From the NCBI GenBank assembly GCA_002389175.1, contig DGNZ01000066.1:1-14676 (forward strand): 14,676 nt of DNA. The letters are read 5' to 3'. The notes under the pieces were generated by a model, which was not told where the DNA came from, ran no database searches, and saw nothing but the letters and a program-made list of their open reading frames with translations. This DNA comes from Rhodospirillaceae bacterium UBA4479. Its GTDB lineage: Bacteria > Pseudomonadota > Alphaproteobacteria > Rhodospirillales > Casp-alpha2. Both the position numbers and the translations under genes were made by a program. Positions 1 to 6,771 of the stretch are shown here, piece after piece. Position 1 is the stretch's first letter; each line of letters starts with the position of its first letter.

Positions 1-876
1 CCGCTGGACCGAAACACAGACTTGTCCTGCGTGATACATGCCACCTTTGACGAGTGGCGCGATGATCTCAGCCAAGTTCGCGTCCGCTCCAACGATAACG
101 GGCGCAGCGCCGCCATGTTCGAGCGCACAACGTGTGCCCGGCGCAAGCTGAGAGCGCAGCGACCAACCGACACCGGGGCTGCCAATGAAGCTGAAGAATG
201 CGACTCGCGGGTCCGTGACCAACGCAGTGGCCACATCGCGCGTTTCTGTGACGGTCACCTGGCAAAACTCTTCCGGCAGACCGGCTTCGCGCAATATCTC
301 AACAAACCGGATGCACGACAGGGGAGTGTCTTCGGATGGTTTGACAATGACGGGGCAGCCCGTTGCCACCGCCGGTGCGACCTGGTGGGCGATGAGATTG
401 AGCGGGTGGTTGAACGCACTGACCGCGACGACAACGCCGATCGGTTCGAGCGTTGTCGCAGCAAACCGATTGGCGGACGCAGCGTTGACGTTCATCGGGA
501 TGATCTCGCCGGTCGCGTGTTTGAGTTCTTCGACACAGGCCTCGACGCTACTGATCGCCCGAACTACCTCGACCCGCGAATCGATCAGCGGCTTGCCCCC
601 TTCGCGCGCGGCGTCGAGGGTTAATTGCTCGACCTGATCCGTCATGATTTCCGCCGCCTTCGACAGAATCTCGATGCGCCTGGGTTTGGAAAGCCACGAG
701 TCTCGCGATCGAAAGGTGCGGTAGGCCGCTGTTAGGGCCGCCTCAACCGCCGCGCCATTGGCGGTATCGACCGTTGCGATCACGCTTCGGTCGTATGGCG
801 CAAAAACTTGTTTCTGAACATCTGTTGCTGTCGCCCCCACAATCATGAGGCCGTGATGCGGCGTATTATCTGACAT
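1..876 (-). CDS. Aldehyde dehydrogenase family protein (C-terminus outside window)
   Basis: NAD(P)-dependent oxidation of an aldehyde to its acid, presumably cytoplasmic. The 292 visible codons cover the N-terminal cofactor domain and reach the active site. Visible motifs are the cofactor/catalytic Asn in SAFNHP (N156), the VKPSED lysine (K179), the general base in LEHGG (E253) and the nucleophile in GGMYHAGQVC (C287). The GMYHAGQVCVSVQR stretch resembles the lactaldehyde/phosphonoacetaldehyde/semialdehyde dehydrogenase branch, but the substrate cannot be assigned. The usual ELGGK/N box reads EHGGA here. The ATG at 876 is preceded by GGAGGG (880-885), a strong but close Shine-Dalgarno. Roughly the last 40% of a normal 480-500 residue enzyme lies outside the window, so intactness is unknown. 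Confidence 0.93.
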   Translation of the reverse strand, partial: MSDNTPHHGLMIVGATATDVQKQVFAPYDRSVIATVDTANGAAVEAALTAAYRTFRSRDSWLSKPRRIEILSKAAEIMTDQVEQLTLDAAREGGKPLIDSRVEVVRAISSVEACVEELKHATGEIIPMNVNAASANRFAATTLEPIGVVVAVSAFNHPLNLIAHQVAPAVATGCPVIVKPSEDTPLSCIRFVEILREAGLPEEFCQVTVTETRDVATALVTDPRVAFFSFIGSPGVGWSLRSQLAPGTRCALEHGGAAPVIVGADANLAEIIAPLVKGGMYHAGQVCVSVQR

Positions 877-951
877 GAACCCTCCGACGCGCTCGTTGCG
901 CGGCCCACATTAGCGGGGCGCGGACGTACTCGCTATGGATCGAAGAGGAAA

Positions 952-1028
952 TGGCGCGCCTGGAGAGATTCGAACTCCTGACCTACGGATTAGGAATCCG
1001 GTGCTCTATCCAGCTGAGCTACGGGTGC
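952..1028 (-). tRNA. tRNA-Arg (anticodon CCT)
   Basis: A 77-nt cloverleaf on the minus strand. It has D-arm GCTC-AGCTGGATA-GAGC, anticodon loop TTCCTAA (CCT), variable AGGTC, T-loop TTCGAAT and an encoded CCA (952-954). CCT reads AGG codons. Several stems are imperfect. In the acceptor stem (GCACCCG against CAGGCGC) pairs 3:70 and 6:67 are A/C mismatches. Pair 27:43 is C/T and pair 49:65 is A/C. It lies 60 bp downstream of the helicase stop, in the same direction. No convincing promoter of its own was seen, so it may be co-transcribed with the helicase. Confidence 0.93.
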
Positions 1029-1088
1029 CTGGGCCAATAATGTGTCTGAAAACAGACGGGCGGAACATACCTTTCGAGCGAACGCCGC

Positions 1089-3134
1089 TCAAGCCTTCTT
1101 TGGTTTCTTGCGTCGCAGCGGTGTGGCGCCGGTTTTGTCTCCGCCGCCATCTTGCGTGCGCGCTTTGGCCAGGTTGGCCTGATATTTTTTGTTCTTTTTG
1201 CCCTTGTTGAGTTTGGACTTTTTGATCGGCTTGTCCCAAGGCTTTTTGTCGTCTCGCCGCTCAACTTTCGTATCGTCCCGCTTGTCCCCACGGGCATCAT
1301 CTGACGCTTTGGGTTTCGGCTTTGGTTTGATCTGAACAGCGGGTTTGTTTTTGGGGTATCCCGATTTTTTTGATCGTGGCGCATCGCGGTTGCCGTGATC
1401 TTCGCGATCCCCTCGATCTCCCCGATCACTTCGGGCAGGGCGAGACTCTCTGTCGCCACGATGATCACGACTATCGCTTCTGTCTCGGGTCGGGCGTTTG
1501 CCGCGGTTGCTTCGCGGTGCAGGTTCGTTGCTGAGAACAGGTGGCTCGTCCAGGCGCGACACAGAAATCGTCTTTTCCAATTTCGCCCCGGGGCCGAGCG
1601 CTTCCAAGAACAGATCGGCGGCTTCTGCTTTTATCTCAACAAATGATTCGTTGGCCTGGACCCGGATGGCGCCGATGTCTTTGTTGGTAATGTGTCCGGC
1701 GCGGCACAGCGTCGGCAGCAGCCAACGCGGCTCGGCGGATTGTTCGCGTCCCACGGACAACGAGAACCAGACGCTATCGCCGAAATCATCATGGGAACGA
1801 CGCGGGCGTTCCGGTGGTGGTGCGGAATCGATGAGTTCCTCGGGCGCGGCCTGTTCGGAAAAGTGCTGTCGGATAAACGCCGCGGCAATATGTTCAGCGC
1901 TGTGACGTGACAGCAATTCCTGGGCAAACGTCGTTTCAACGTCGCTTAAGGGTTCCGTCAAAGATGGATCGGTTAACAACCGCTCGTGATCGCGCATCAT
2001 CACGGCCTCGGCGGTGGGGGGCTTTTCCCAGGTCGCATCAATCTTGGCGGAACTGAGCAACCGTTCGGTGCGCTTGCGCCAATTGTGCGGCACGATCAGT
2101 GCGCAGGTGCCTTTGCGTCCCGCGCGCCCGGTCCGTCCACTGCGGTGCAGGAGGGTTTCGCGGTTCTTTGGAATTTCGGCATGGATGACCAGTTCCAGGT
2201 TGGGCAGATCAAGCCCACGTGCGGCAACATCGGTCGCGACACAAACGCGGGCACGACCGTCGCGCATGGCTTGTAGCGCATGGGTGCGTTCGTTCTGGCT
2301 GAGTTCACCAGAAAGCGACACGACGGAAAAACCACGATTGTTAAAGCGGCTGGTCATGCGATTGACGGCAGCACGGGTGCCACAGAAGACCAGCGCGTTC
2401 TTGGCATCGAAATACCGAAGCACGTTCACAATCGCATTTTCAATATCGTTGGGCGCCACGGTCATGGCGCGGTAATCGATATCCAAATGCTGGGTTTGAT
2501 CGGATGCGGTGGTGACACGAACGGCGTCGCGCTGATAGCGCTTGGCCAGTGTTTCGATGGAGCGCGGCACGGTCGCCGAGAACATCAACGTGCGGCGTTC
2601 TTTTGGTGATGATTTCAAAATATACTCAAGATCATCGCGGAACCCGAGATCGAGCATTTGATCCGCTTCATCCAACACAACAGCCTTAAGCCCCGTGGTA
2701 TCGAAAGAGCCGCGTTCAATGTGATCGCGCAATCGTCCCGGTGTGCCGACGACGATATGGGCACCCTTTTTCAGGGCGCGGCGTTCGTCACTCATGTTCA
2801 TGCCGCCCACGCACGATGCGAATGAGACACCTGTTTCAGCGTACAACCAATGTAGTTCGGCTTTGACCTGCAAAGCCAGTTCCCGTGTCGGCGCGACGAT
2901 CAGGCCCAACGGCGTTGATGCTGGCGTGAAATGGCCAGAATCGCCGAGTATTTCTGGGGCGATGGCGATGCCAAAGGCGACGGTCTTGCCGGATCCTGTT
3001 TGCGCAGATACTAAGATATCGGCCTGGATCAGTTCTGGCCCCAACATGGACTGCTGTACGGGTGTCAGCGTCTCATATCCACGTTTGGTCAATGCTTGGG
3101 AGAGCGCCTGAACGACACCTTCAAATTCTGTCAT
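1089..3134 (-). CDS. DEAD-box ATP-dependent RNA helicase with DbpA-like RNA-binding domain
   Basis: ATP-dependent RNA unwinding, likely in ribosome assembly or RNA decay/cold adaptation (inferred from family). The protein has 681 residues. Core motifs in order: Q-motif region LTPVQQ (23-28), Walker A AQTGSGKT (44-51), PTREL (82-86), TPGR (131-134), DEAD (155-158), SAT (186-188), ATDVAARGLD (300-309), HRSGRTGRAGR (330-340). Residues about 453-527 resemble the C-terminal RNA-binding domain of DbpA/CsdA. A roughly 140-residue, highly charged, low-complexity tail follows (RGD/GDR repeats, then Lys-rich), probably disordered and RNA-binding. The open frame extends 129 codons upstream, but that part looks non-coding and the protein clearly begins MTEFEGVVQ at 3134. 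The ribosome site is weak (GAAAGAAAAA). Similar enzymes are called DeaD/CsdA or RhlE; the exact orthologue is not certain. Confidence 0.95.
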   Translation of the reverse strand: MTEFEGVVQALSQALTKRGYETLTPVQQSMLGPELIQADILVSAQTGSGKTVAFGIAIAPEILGDSGHFTPASTPLGLIVAPTRELALQVKAELHWLYAETGVSFASCVGGMNMSDERRALKKGAHIVVGTPGRLRDHIERGSFDTTGLKAVVLDEADQMLDLGFRDDLEYILKSSPKERRTLMFSATVPRSIETLAKRYQRDAVRVTTASDQTQHLDIDYRAMTVAPNDIENAIVNVLRYFDAKNALVFCGTRAAVNRMTSRFNNRGFSVVSLSGELSQNERTHALQAMRDGRARVCVATDVAARGLDLPNLELVIHAEIPKNRETLLHRSGRTGRAGRKGTCALIVPHNWRKRTERLLSSAKIDATWEKPPTAEAVMMRDHERLLTDPSLTEPLSDVETTFAQELLSRHSAEHIAAAFIRQHFSEQAAPEELIDSAPPPERPRRSHDDFGDSVWFSLSVGREQSAEPRWLLPTLCRAGHITNKDIGAIRVQANESFVEIKAEAADLFLEALGPGAKLEKTISVSRLDEPPVLSNEPAPRSNRGKRPTRDRSDSRDHRGDRESRPARSDRGDRGDREDHGNRDAPRSKKSGYPKNKPAVQIKPKPKPKASDDARGDKRDDTKVERRDDKKPWDKPIKKSKLNKGKKNKKYQANLAKARTQDGGGDKTGATPLRRKKPKKA

Positions 3135-3244
3135 GGTTTTTCTTTCGGAGTATCGGTTTCGTGCGTCAGTTTCCGCGTGTGGCGTTCTGAGGCGCACGTC
3201 GTCCCGATAGATATCAAAGTGGGACACAAATATTGAGCGGTTTG

Positions 3245-3267
3245 TACGTTGTGTGCGGTGCAACGTA
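3245..3267. promoter_or_regulatory. Perfect 7-bp inverted repeat in helicase/permease divergent region
   Basis: TACGTTG (3245-3251) and CAACGTA (3261-3267) are exact inverse complements around a 9-nt GC-rich centre. They sit in the 240-280 bp spacer between the helicase (-) and the TauE-like gene (+). The repeat could be an operator or a hairpin in the long helicase leader about 110 nt before its start codon. No function is shown by the sequence. A second, weaker pair, GTCCC/GGGAC (3201-3205/3221-3225), lies closer to the helicase. Confidence 0.35.
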
Positions 3268-3374
3268 AAGGGCGAACGCACGTTAGCGGGACATCTTCGC
3301 AAGCCTAGGGATTCAATATCAGGCCCTGTTTTGGCCTTTGCATCAGGTGGGATGACAAATGCCAAGGCTGGGGT

Positions 3375-4175
3375 ATGCTCGCGGCCCGCCATGATCTTGA
3401 TGTTTTTTTTTATATGCCTTTGTTTGAAACACTCCCCGATACCACGTTCCTGATCGTTGCCCTTGTTGCGGTGGTACTGACAGGGATATCCAAAAGTGGT
3501 CTTGGTGGTGGTTTGGGCCAACTTTCGGTGCCGGTGATGGCATTGTTCATTTCACCTGTTGCCGCAGCGGCGATCATGCTGCCGATCCTGTGCACCATCG
3601 ATTTGTTTAATATATGGGGGTATCGCCGCGATTGGGTGCGCGCCAACGTGTTTGTGATGGTACCGGGGGCCATCATCGGCATTGGCATCGGTGCGCTGAC
3701 GTTTCGCCACATCGATGAAAATGCTGTCCGCGTTCTTTTGGGGGTGATTTCGGTGATCTTTGCGCTGACGTATTTTGTGAAGCATGCGCCAGTCCAAGCT
3801 GACACAAAAAAGGGAAAAATTGTCGGCAGTATTTGCGGCACCCTTGCCGGGTTCACCAGTTTCGTCGCCCACGCCGGGGGCGGGCCTGTGAAGATATTCC
3901 TGTTGCCGCAACGGCTCTCTGCACGGGCCTTTGTTGGCACCAGCGTGTATTTTTTCTTTATCGTCAATCAGATCAAAATTTGGCCATACTTCTGGTTGGG
4001 TCAGTTTTCGACCGAGAATCTGAACACCAGTATCTTGCTGCTGCCTGCCGTTCCGCTGGGCGTGTGGATTGGATGGAAGCTGGTTGATATCATCGATGTC
4101 GAACTGTTTTACAAAGTCTGCTACGCGCTTTTGATGGTGGCTGGAATCAGGCTGATATACGTGGGGCTTTCATGA
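3375..4175 (+). CDS. TauE/SafE family membrane permease
   Basis: Inner-membrane protein of the sulfite/anion exporter TauE/SafE (DUF81) family, 266 residues with about eight hydrophobic segments (roughly 24-42, 50-74, 92-110, 117-135, 150-170, 185-205, 217-236, 245-264). The family signature is clear: GISKSGLGGGLG near the end of the first helix and the mid-protein repeat FTSFVAHAGGGPVKIF (160-175). Substrates proposed for the family are organosulfur or sulfite anions; none can be assigned here. The start is uncertain. ATG 3375 has AAGG (3364-3367) at 7 nt, whereas ATG 3414 gives a more typical N-terminus (MPLFETLPDTTF) but no ribosome site, only a run of nine T. It is divergent from the helicase and convergent with the M19 gene 60 bp downstream. 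Confidence 0.9.
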   Translation: MLAARHDLDVFFYMPLFETLPDTTFLIVALVAVVLTGISKSGLGGGLGQLSVPVMALFISPVAAAAIMLPILCTIDLFNIWGYRRDWVRANVFVMVPGAIIGIGIGALTFRHIDENAVRVLLGVISVIFALTYFVKHAPVQADTKKGKIVGSICGTLAGFTSFVAHAGGGPVKIFLLPQRLSARAFVGTSVYFFFIVNQIKIWPYFWLGQFSTENLNTSILLLPAVPLGVWIGWKLVDIIDVELFYKVCYALLMVAGIRLIYVGLS

Positions 4176-4235
4176 ACGGGGCGTCAGCCATTTCAGATAC
4201 GGTGGGTGGCAGCTTGTGGGCTGATCCAATCGAGA

Positions 4236-5240
4236 TCAATCACCCCAGACATCGCGGTACACACGAAGCCAGTTAAGGCCGAGTATTTTCCGGATATCGT
4301 CCTCGGCAAAACCCCGAGCCATGAGACCTTCGGTCAGGCGAGGCAGGCTGCGCGGTGTTTCAATCTCGGCCGGGAATTTATAGGGCGGGGGTGGGTATTC
4401 GCTTGTGCGCCAATGGCCCGCAGCGATTAATTTCTGATACCGCGACAGCGCCGTTTCGTCGTCTTCTATCGGATGCTGGCCGAGGTAATAATCAATGCCG
4501 ATCCCAACGTGATCAATGCCCACCAAATCTGCTTTGTAAGCAATATCATCAATGAATTGATCCAGGGTGGCCTGCCCGTTCCATGTCAGGAACGGTGGAA
4601 AACCCACAGTGCCAATCACACCACCATTTTCGGCAATGGCTTTGATCAGGGTATCAGGGATATTTCGCGCATTATCCTGGATGGCAAAAGCGTTGGCATG
4701 GGAAATGATCACCGGTGCCGACGAAGCTTCAATCGCATCTAAGGACGTCTGGTAGCCGGTGTGGGCGCAATCAATCAGCATATGAAGAGCGTTGAGCCGT
4801 TCCACTGCTTTCAGCCCAAAATAACTGAGGCCGGAATCTGTACGCTCGCCAGCACCATCACCAATCAGGTTTTTTGTATTGTAGCAAAGCTGCACCACAC
4901 GCAGCCCCGCCGCCTGGTAAGCGTCCAGCAGGTCCAGATCATCTTCGATGATGGCGGTCCCTTGGCAATGCAGAATGATGCCGAGTTTGCCTTCGGTTTT
5001 GGCCCGTTCAATATCTGCTGCCTTCAACACCAGTAATGTGTCATCCCGTTCGCGAATATACCGATGCCATCCGCCGATCAGGGCAAAACCGCTACGCGCA
5101 TTGCCAGCCATCCCGGTGATGGTGGGCGCAATGGCTGTGGCACCACCTTCCCGCCACCAATCAACGTATTTCGGATCCTTGGCGAGCGGGCAGGTGACAT
5201 CGATGATGATACTGGATCGGTGTAGTTGTTCTGCGTCCAT
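4236..5240 (-). CDS. Peptidase M19 (membrane dipeptidase) family protein with altered zinc ligands
   Basis: 334 residues with the fold-level pattern of renal/membrane dipeptidases, a TIM-barrel amidohydrolase family. Landmarks are AGLRVVQLCYNTKN (111-124), IDCAH (156-160), PVIISHAN (176-183), GIDHVGIGID (241-250) and the C-terminal GLNWLRVYRDVW. His160, His181 and Asp250 match the retained zinc and catalytic positions. The N-terminal metal motif, normally DGHxD, reads DVTCP (14-18), and the bridging-glutamate position (normally EGG) reads QGT (Gln93). The binuclear site therefore looks incomplete, and activity as a dipeptidase is doubtful. There is no signal peptide, so it is probably cytoplasmic. 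The ribosome site is weak (AAGG about 15 nt upstream). It is divergent from the gene at 5388. A functional enzyme of a divergent subfamily remains possible. Confidence 0.85.
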   Translation of the reverse strand: MDAEQLHRSSIIIDVTCPLAKDPKYVDWWREGGATAIAPTITGMAGNARSGFALIGGWHRYIRERDDTLLVLKAADIERAKTEGKLGIILHCQGTAIIEDDLDLLDAYQAAGLRVVQLCYNTKNLIGDGAGERTDSGLSYFGLKAVERLNALHMLIDCAHTGYQTSLDAIEASSAPVIISHANAFAIQDNARNIPDTLIKAIAENGGVIGTVGFPPFLTWNGQATLDQFIDDIAYKADLVGIDHVGIGIDYYLGQHPIEDDETALSRYQKLIAAGHWRTSEYPPPPYKFPAEIETPRSLPRLTEGLMARGFAEDDIRKILGLNWLRVYRDVWGD

Positions 5241-5364
5241 CAGTTCAGTTCAAGCCTTCTCGGTGCGCCATGATGTATGTAAGAAGCCTAGTGCGGAGTC
5301 ATGGTCTTCTCAATCTTCAATGGAATCCTTCAGTAATCAAATTTTAAGCAGCTGGATTTAAGGT

Positions 5365-5382
5365 TCTCGGTAGCGAGAGAGG
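5365..5382 (+). promoter_or_regulatory. Small hairpin overlapping the ribosome site of the 5388 gene
   Basis: TCTCG (5365-5369), loop GTAG, CGAGA (5374-5378). The 3' arm covers the first bases of the Shine-Dalgarno AGAGAGG (5376-5382). Pairing could reduce ribosome access, but the stem is only 5 bp, so this is a weak structural observation. Confidence 0.25.
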
Positions 5383-5387
5383 TCTTT

Positions 5388-5879
5388 ATGGCAAAGAACG
5401 CGAAAACGACTGAAACGGAAGACGCCCGAGACGCGCCGATGACGCCGTCTTCACTTGATCAGCATACGCATGCTGAAATGCAGATGTTGTATCGGGAATC
5501 CACAGAAACTCTGCGGTTTGTGAAGACACATCAATGGAAGACTGTGGGCGCGACGCTGATGGTTTTCTTGGCGTTAGTATTTGTTGCCAAATTCATTAAC
5601 GCCGGACCGGGGCTGACCCGGCAGTTCATGGGCATCACTATCGTCACCTGTTGTGCCGCCATCTTTATGTTGGTCCTGTATCAGTTTTGGACCCACAACG
5701 AGCAAGCCAAAATCAACCATATGCAACCGCACATGTCGTCGTTATTTGCCGAGGTCCGGGCACTGAAATCGAAACGAGAAGGCAATATTCATCGCTACTT
5801 GTTGTTGTCGTTCATGATCATCGCCGTCATCTTAGGGGCCCTCGTGGTGCATTTGGCGTTGACCAAAATCGCGCCATAA
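5388..5879 (+). CDS. Three-helix membrane protein, function unknown
   Basis: I do not recognise this 163-residue protein. It has a charged hydrophilic N-terminus (1-48, rich in Thr/Glu/Asp) and hydrophobic segments at about 51-70, 80-101 and 137-157. The loop at about 102-136 is basic and polar (NEQAKINHMQPHMSS, ALKSKREGN). No signal peptide, enzymatic motif or conserved cysteine pair is seen. The ATG has a good Shine-Dalgarno, AGAGAGG (5376-5382), 5 nt upstream. A CheY-like receiver gene follows 94 bp later on the same strand but appears to have its own promoter, so a functional link is only suggested by adjacency. Confidence 0.85.
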   Translation: MAKNAKTTETEDARDAPMTPSSLDQHTHAEMQMLYRESTETLRFVKTHQWKTVGATLMVFLALVFVAKFINAGPGLTRQFMGITIVTCCAAIFMLVLYQFWTHNEQAKINHMQPHMSSLFAEVRALKSKREGNIHRYLLLSFMIIAVILGALVVHLALTKIAP

Positions 5880-5891
5880 TCTTCCTGTGAC

Positions 5892-5920
5892 TCGGCATTC
5901 CATCGACACTTGTTTATAAT
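5892..5920 (+). promoter_or_regulatory. Putative sigma-70 promoter of the CheY-like gene
   Basis: A perfect -10 box TATAAT (5915-5920) lies 17 nt after TCGGCA (5892-5897), which matches four of six positions of TTGACA. It sits 54 bp before the GTG start at 5974, so the leader would be about 45 nt and contain the strong AGGAG. Seen by eye only. Confidence 0.5.
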
Positions 5921-5973
5921 CATTTTAAATCACCCAAGCCGCAATACGATCTGACGCAGATTTAGGAGAGACC

Positions 5974-6372
5974 GTGAGTAACCCACTGATAAGCGTTGTC
6001 ATTGCTGACGATGAACCGTTGATGCGGCGCGTCGTTAAATCGGCCTTGGATGAAATCGACTGTAATGTCGTGGGCGAAGCCGAAGACGGACCAGATGCCC
6101 TGGAAGTTGTGAACAAGCACAATCCAGATTTGATTTTGCTTGATATTCAAATGCCGAACCAGAATGGCATCAAGACACTAAAACAGATCATCGCGGACAA
6201 GCCGGATGCCTATGTGGTGATGCTGACGAGCGTGGATGATAGCCAGACCATCAGCGAATGCATCCTTGCAGGTGCTAAGGATTATTTACGCAAAACAATC
6301 CCTATCCAAGACATGATGGAACGGTTGCTGACTCACATAGAGGTGATCCAAAAGGGCCGCAAGCAGGCTTAG
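5974..6372 (+). CDS. Single-domain response regulator (CheY-like receiver)
   Basis: A 132-residue stand-alone receiver domain with no output domain, acting through phosphorylation by a histidine kinase not present in the window. The acidic pocket is Asp12-Asp13 (VVIADDEP), the phospho-acceptor is Asp57 (LILLDIQMPNQNG), the switch residue is Thr85 (MLTS) and the conserved lysine is Lys107 (YLRK). The usual KP pair is KT here. The start is GTG 5974, supported by AGGAG (5964-5968) with 5 nt spacing; the next in-frame ATG would cut into the acidic pocket. It overlaps the convergent gene at 6369 by 4 nt at the stop codons. It could serve chemotaxis, a phosphorelay or stress signalling; nothing here decides among them. 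Confidence 0.93.
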   Translation: MSNPLISVVIADDEPLMRRVVKSALDEIDCNVVGEAEDGPDALEVVNKHNPDLILLDIQMPNQNGIKTLKQIIADKPDAYVVMLTSVDDSQTISECILAGAKDYLRKTIPIQDMMERLLTHIEVIQKGRKQA

Positions 6373-6686
6373 CTTTTGGGTAAATCGACGTAGCCCCGCT
6401 CAATCGTTGTCATCAATTCTGCGAACGCATCGCGGCTTTCTTCGTACTCTCGTCTGAGTGTGCGGAGTTTATCTCCACTCGGCTGTTCGTCTTCTGATTT
6501 CGCCAGATCAAGCGCTGCCGACAGGTAAGCGGCGCGACGTTGTGCCACGTGTACGGCGACGCTGATGACTTTTTCTTCGGTCAACGGAGATACGATCGGA
6601 TTTAGGACCTCGTGATTGGCGAGGCGGATCGCCTGTTCGACCTCACTAACAAAATGACGGTGGCTCCGAAGGTCTTCGTTGCTCAT
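6369..6686 (-). CDS. Small hypothetical protein, predicted helical
   Basis: Not recognised. It is a 105-residue, charged, soluble-looking protein rich in Glu, Arg and Ala, with no signal peptide or membrane segment. It is likely mostly alpha-helical, for example the stretches HFVSEVEQAIRLANHEV and KLRTLRREYEESRDAFAELM, the latter with coiled-coil character. The ATG at 6686 has a good AGGAG ribosome site 7 nt upstream, which supports a real gene. Its TAA stop overlaps the TAG stop of the receiver gene on the other strand, so the two transcripts run into each other with no terminator between them. Confidence 0.75.
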   Translation of the reverse strand: MSNEDLRSHRHFVSEVEQAIRLANHEVLNPIVSPLTEEKVISVAVHVAQRRAAYLSAALDLAKSEDEQPSGDKLRTLRREYEESRDAFAELMTTIERGYVDLPKS

Positions 6687-6771
6687 GGTGTGCTCCTATC
6701 GTCGAGGGCGCGTGTTTGTGCGCTCAAGAATGCTGATGTTATGGCAATGGTACACGAATTTAGTCGTCAAT

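Noticed and set aside
22..637. Two long plus-strand frames opposite the aldehyde dehydrogenase
   Set aside because: They are shadows of a gene with clear catalytic motifs on the minus strand; their compositions are Arg/Cys- or Ser/Thr-biased with no domain.
952..1028. tRNA-Arg as an integration site for a genomic island
   Set aside because: No integrase, no duplicated tRNA 3' end and only ordinary genes on both sides.
1044..1057. GTCTG-AAAA-CAGAC hairpin between helicase and tRNA-Arg as a terminator
   Set aside because: Only a 5-bp stem and no T-run on the helicase strand; read-through into the tRNA is more likely.
935..1210. Plus-strand open frame containing APGEIRTPDLRIRNPVLYPAELR
   Set aside because: This is a translation of the antisense strand of tRNA-Arg, a well-known false protein; it runs on antisense to the helicase end.
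3135..3521. N-terminal extension of the helicase frame by 129 codons
   Set aside because: The extra residues do not resemble helicase sequence, overlap the divergent permease gene and precede the normal family start MTEFEGVVQ.
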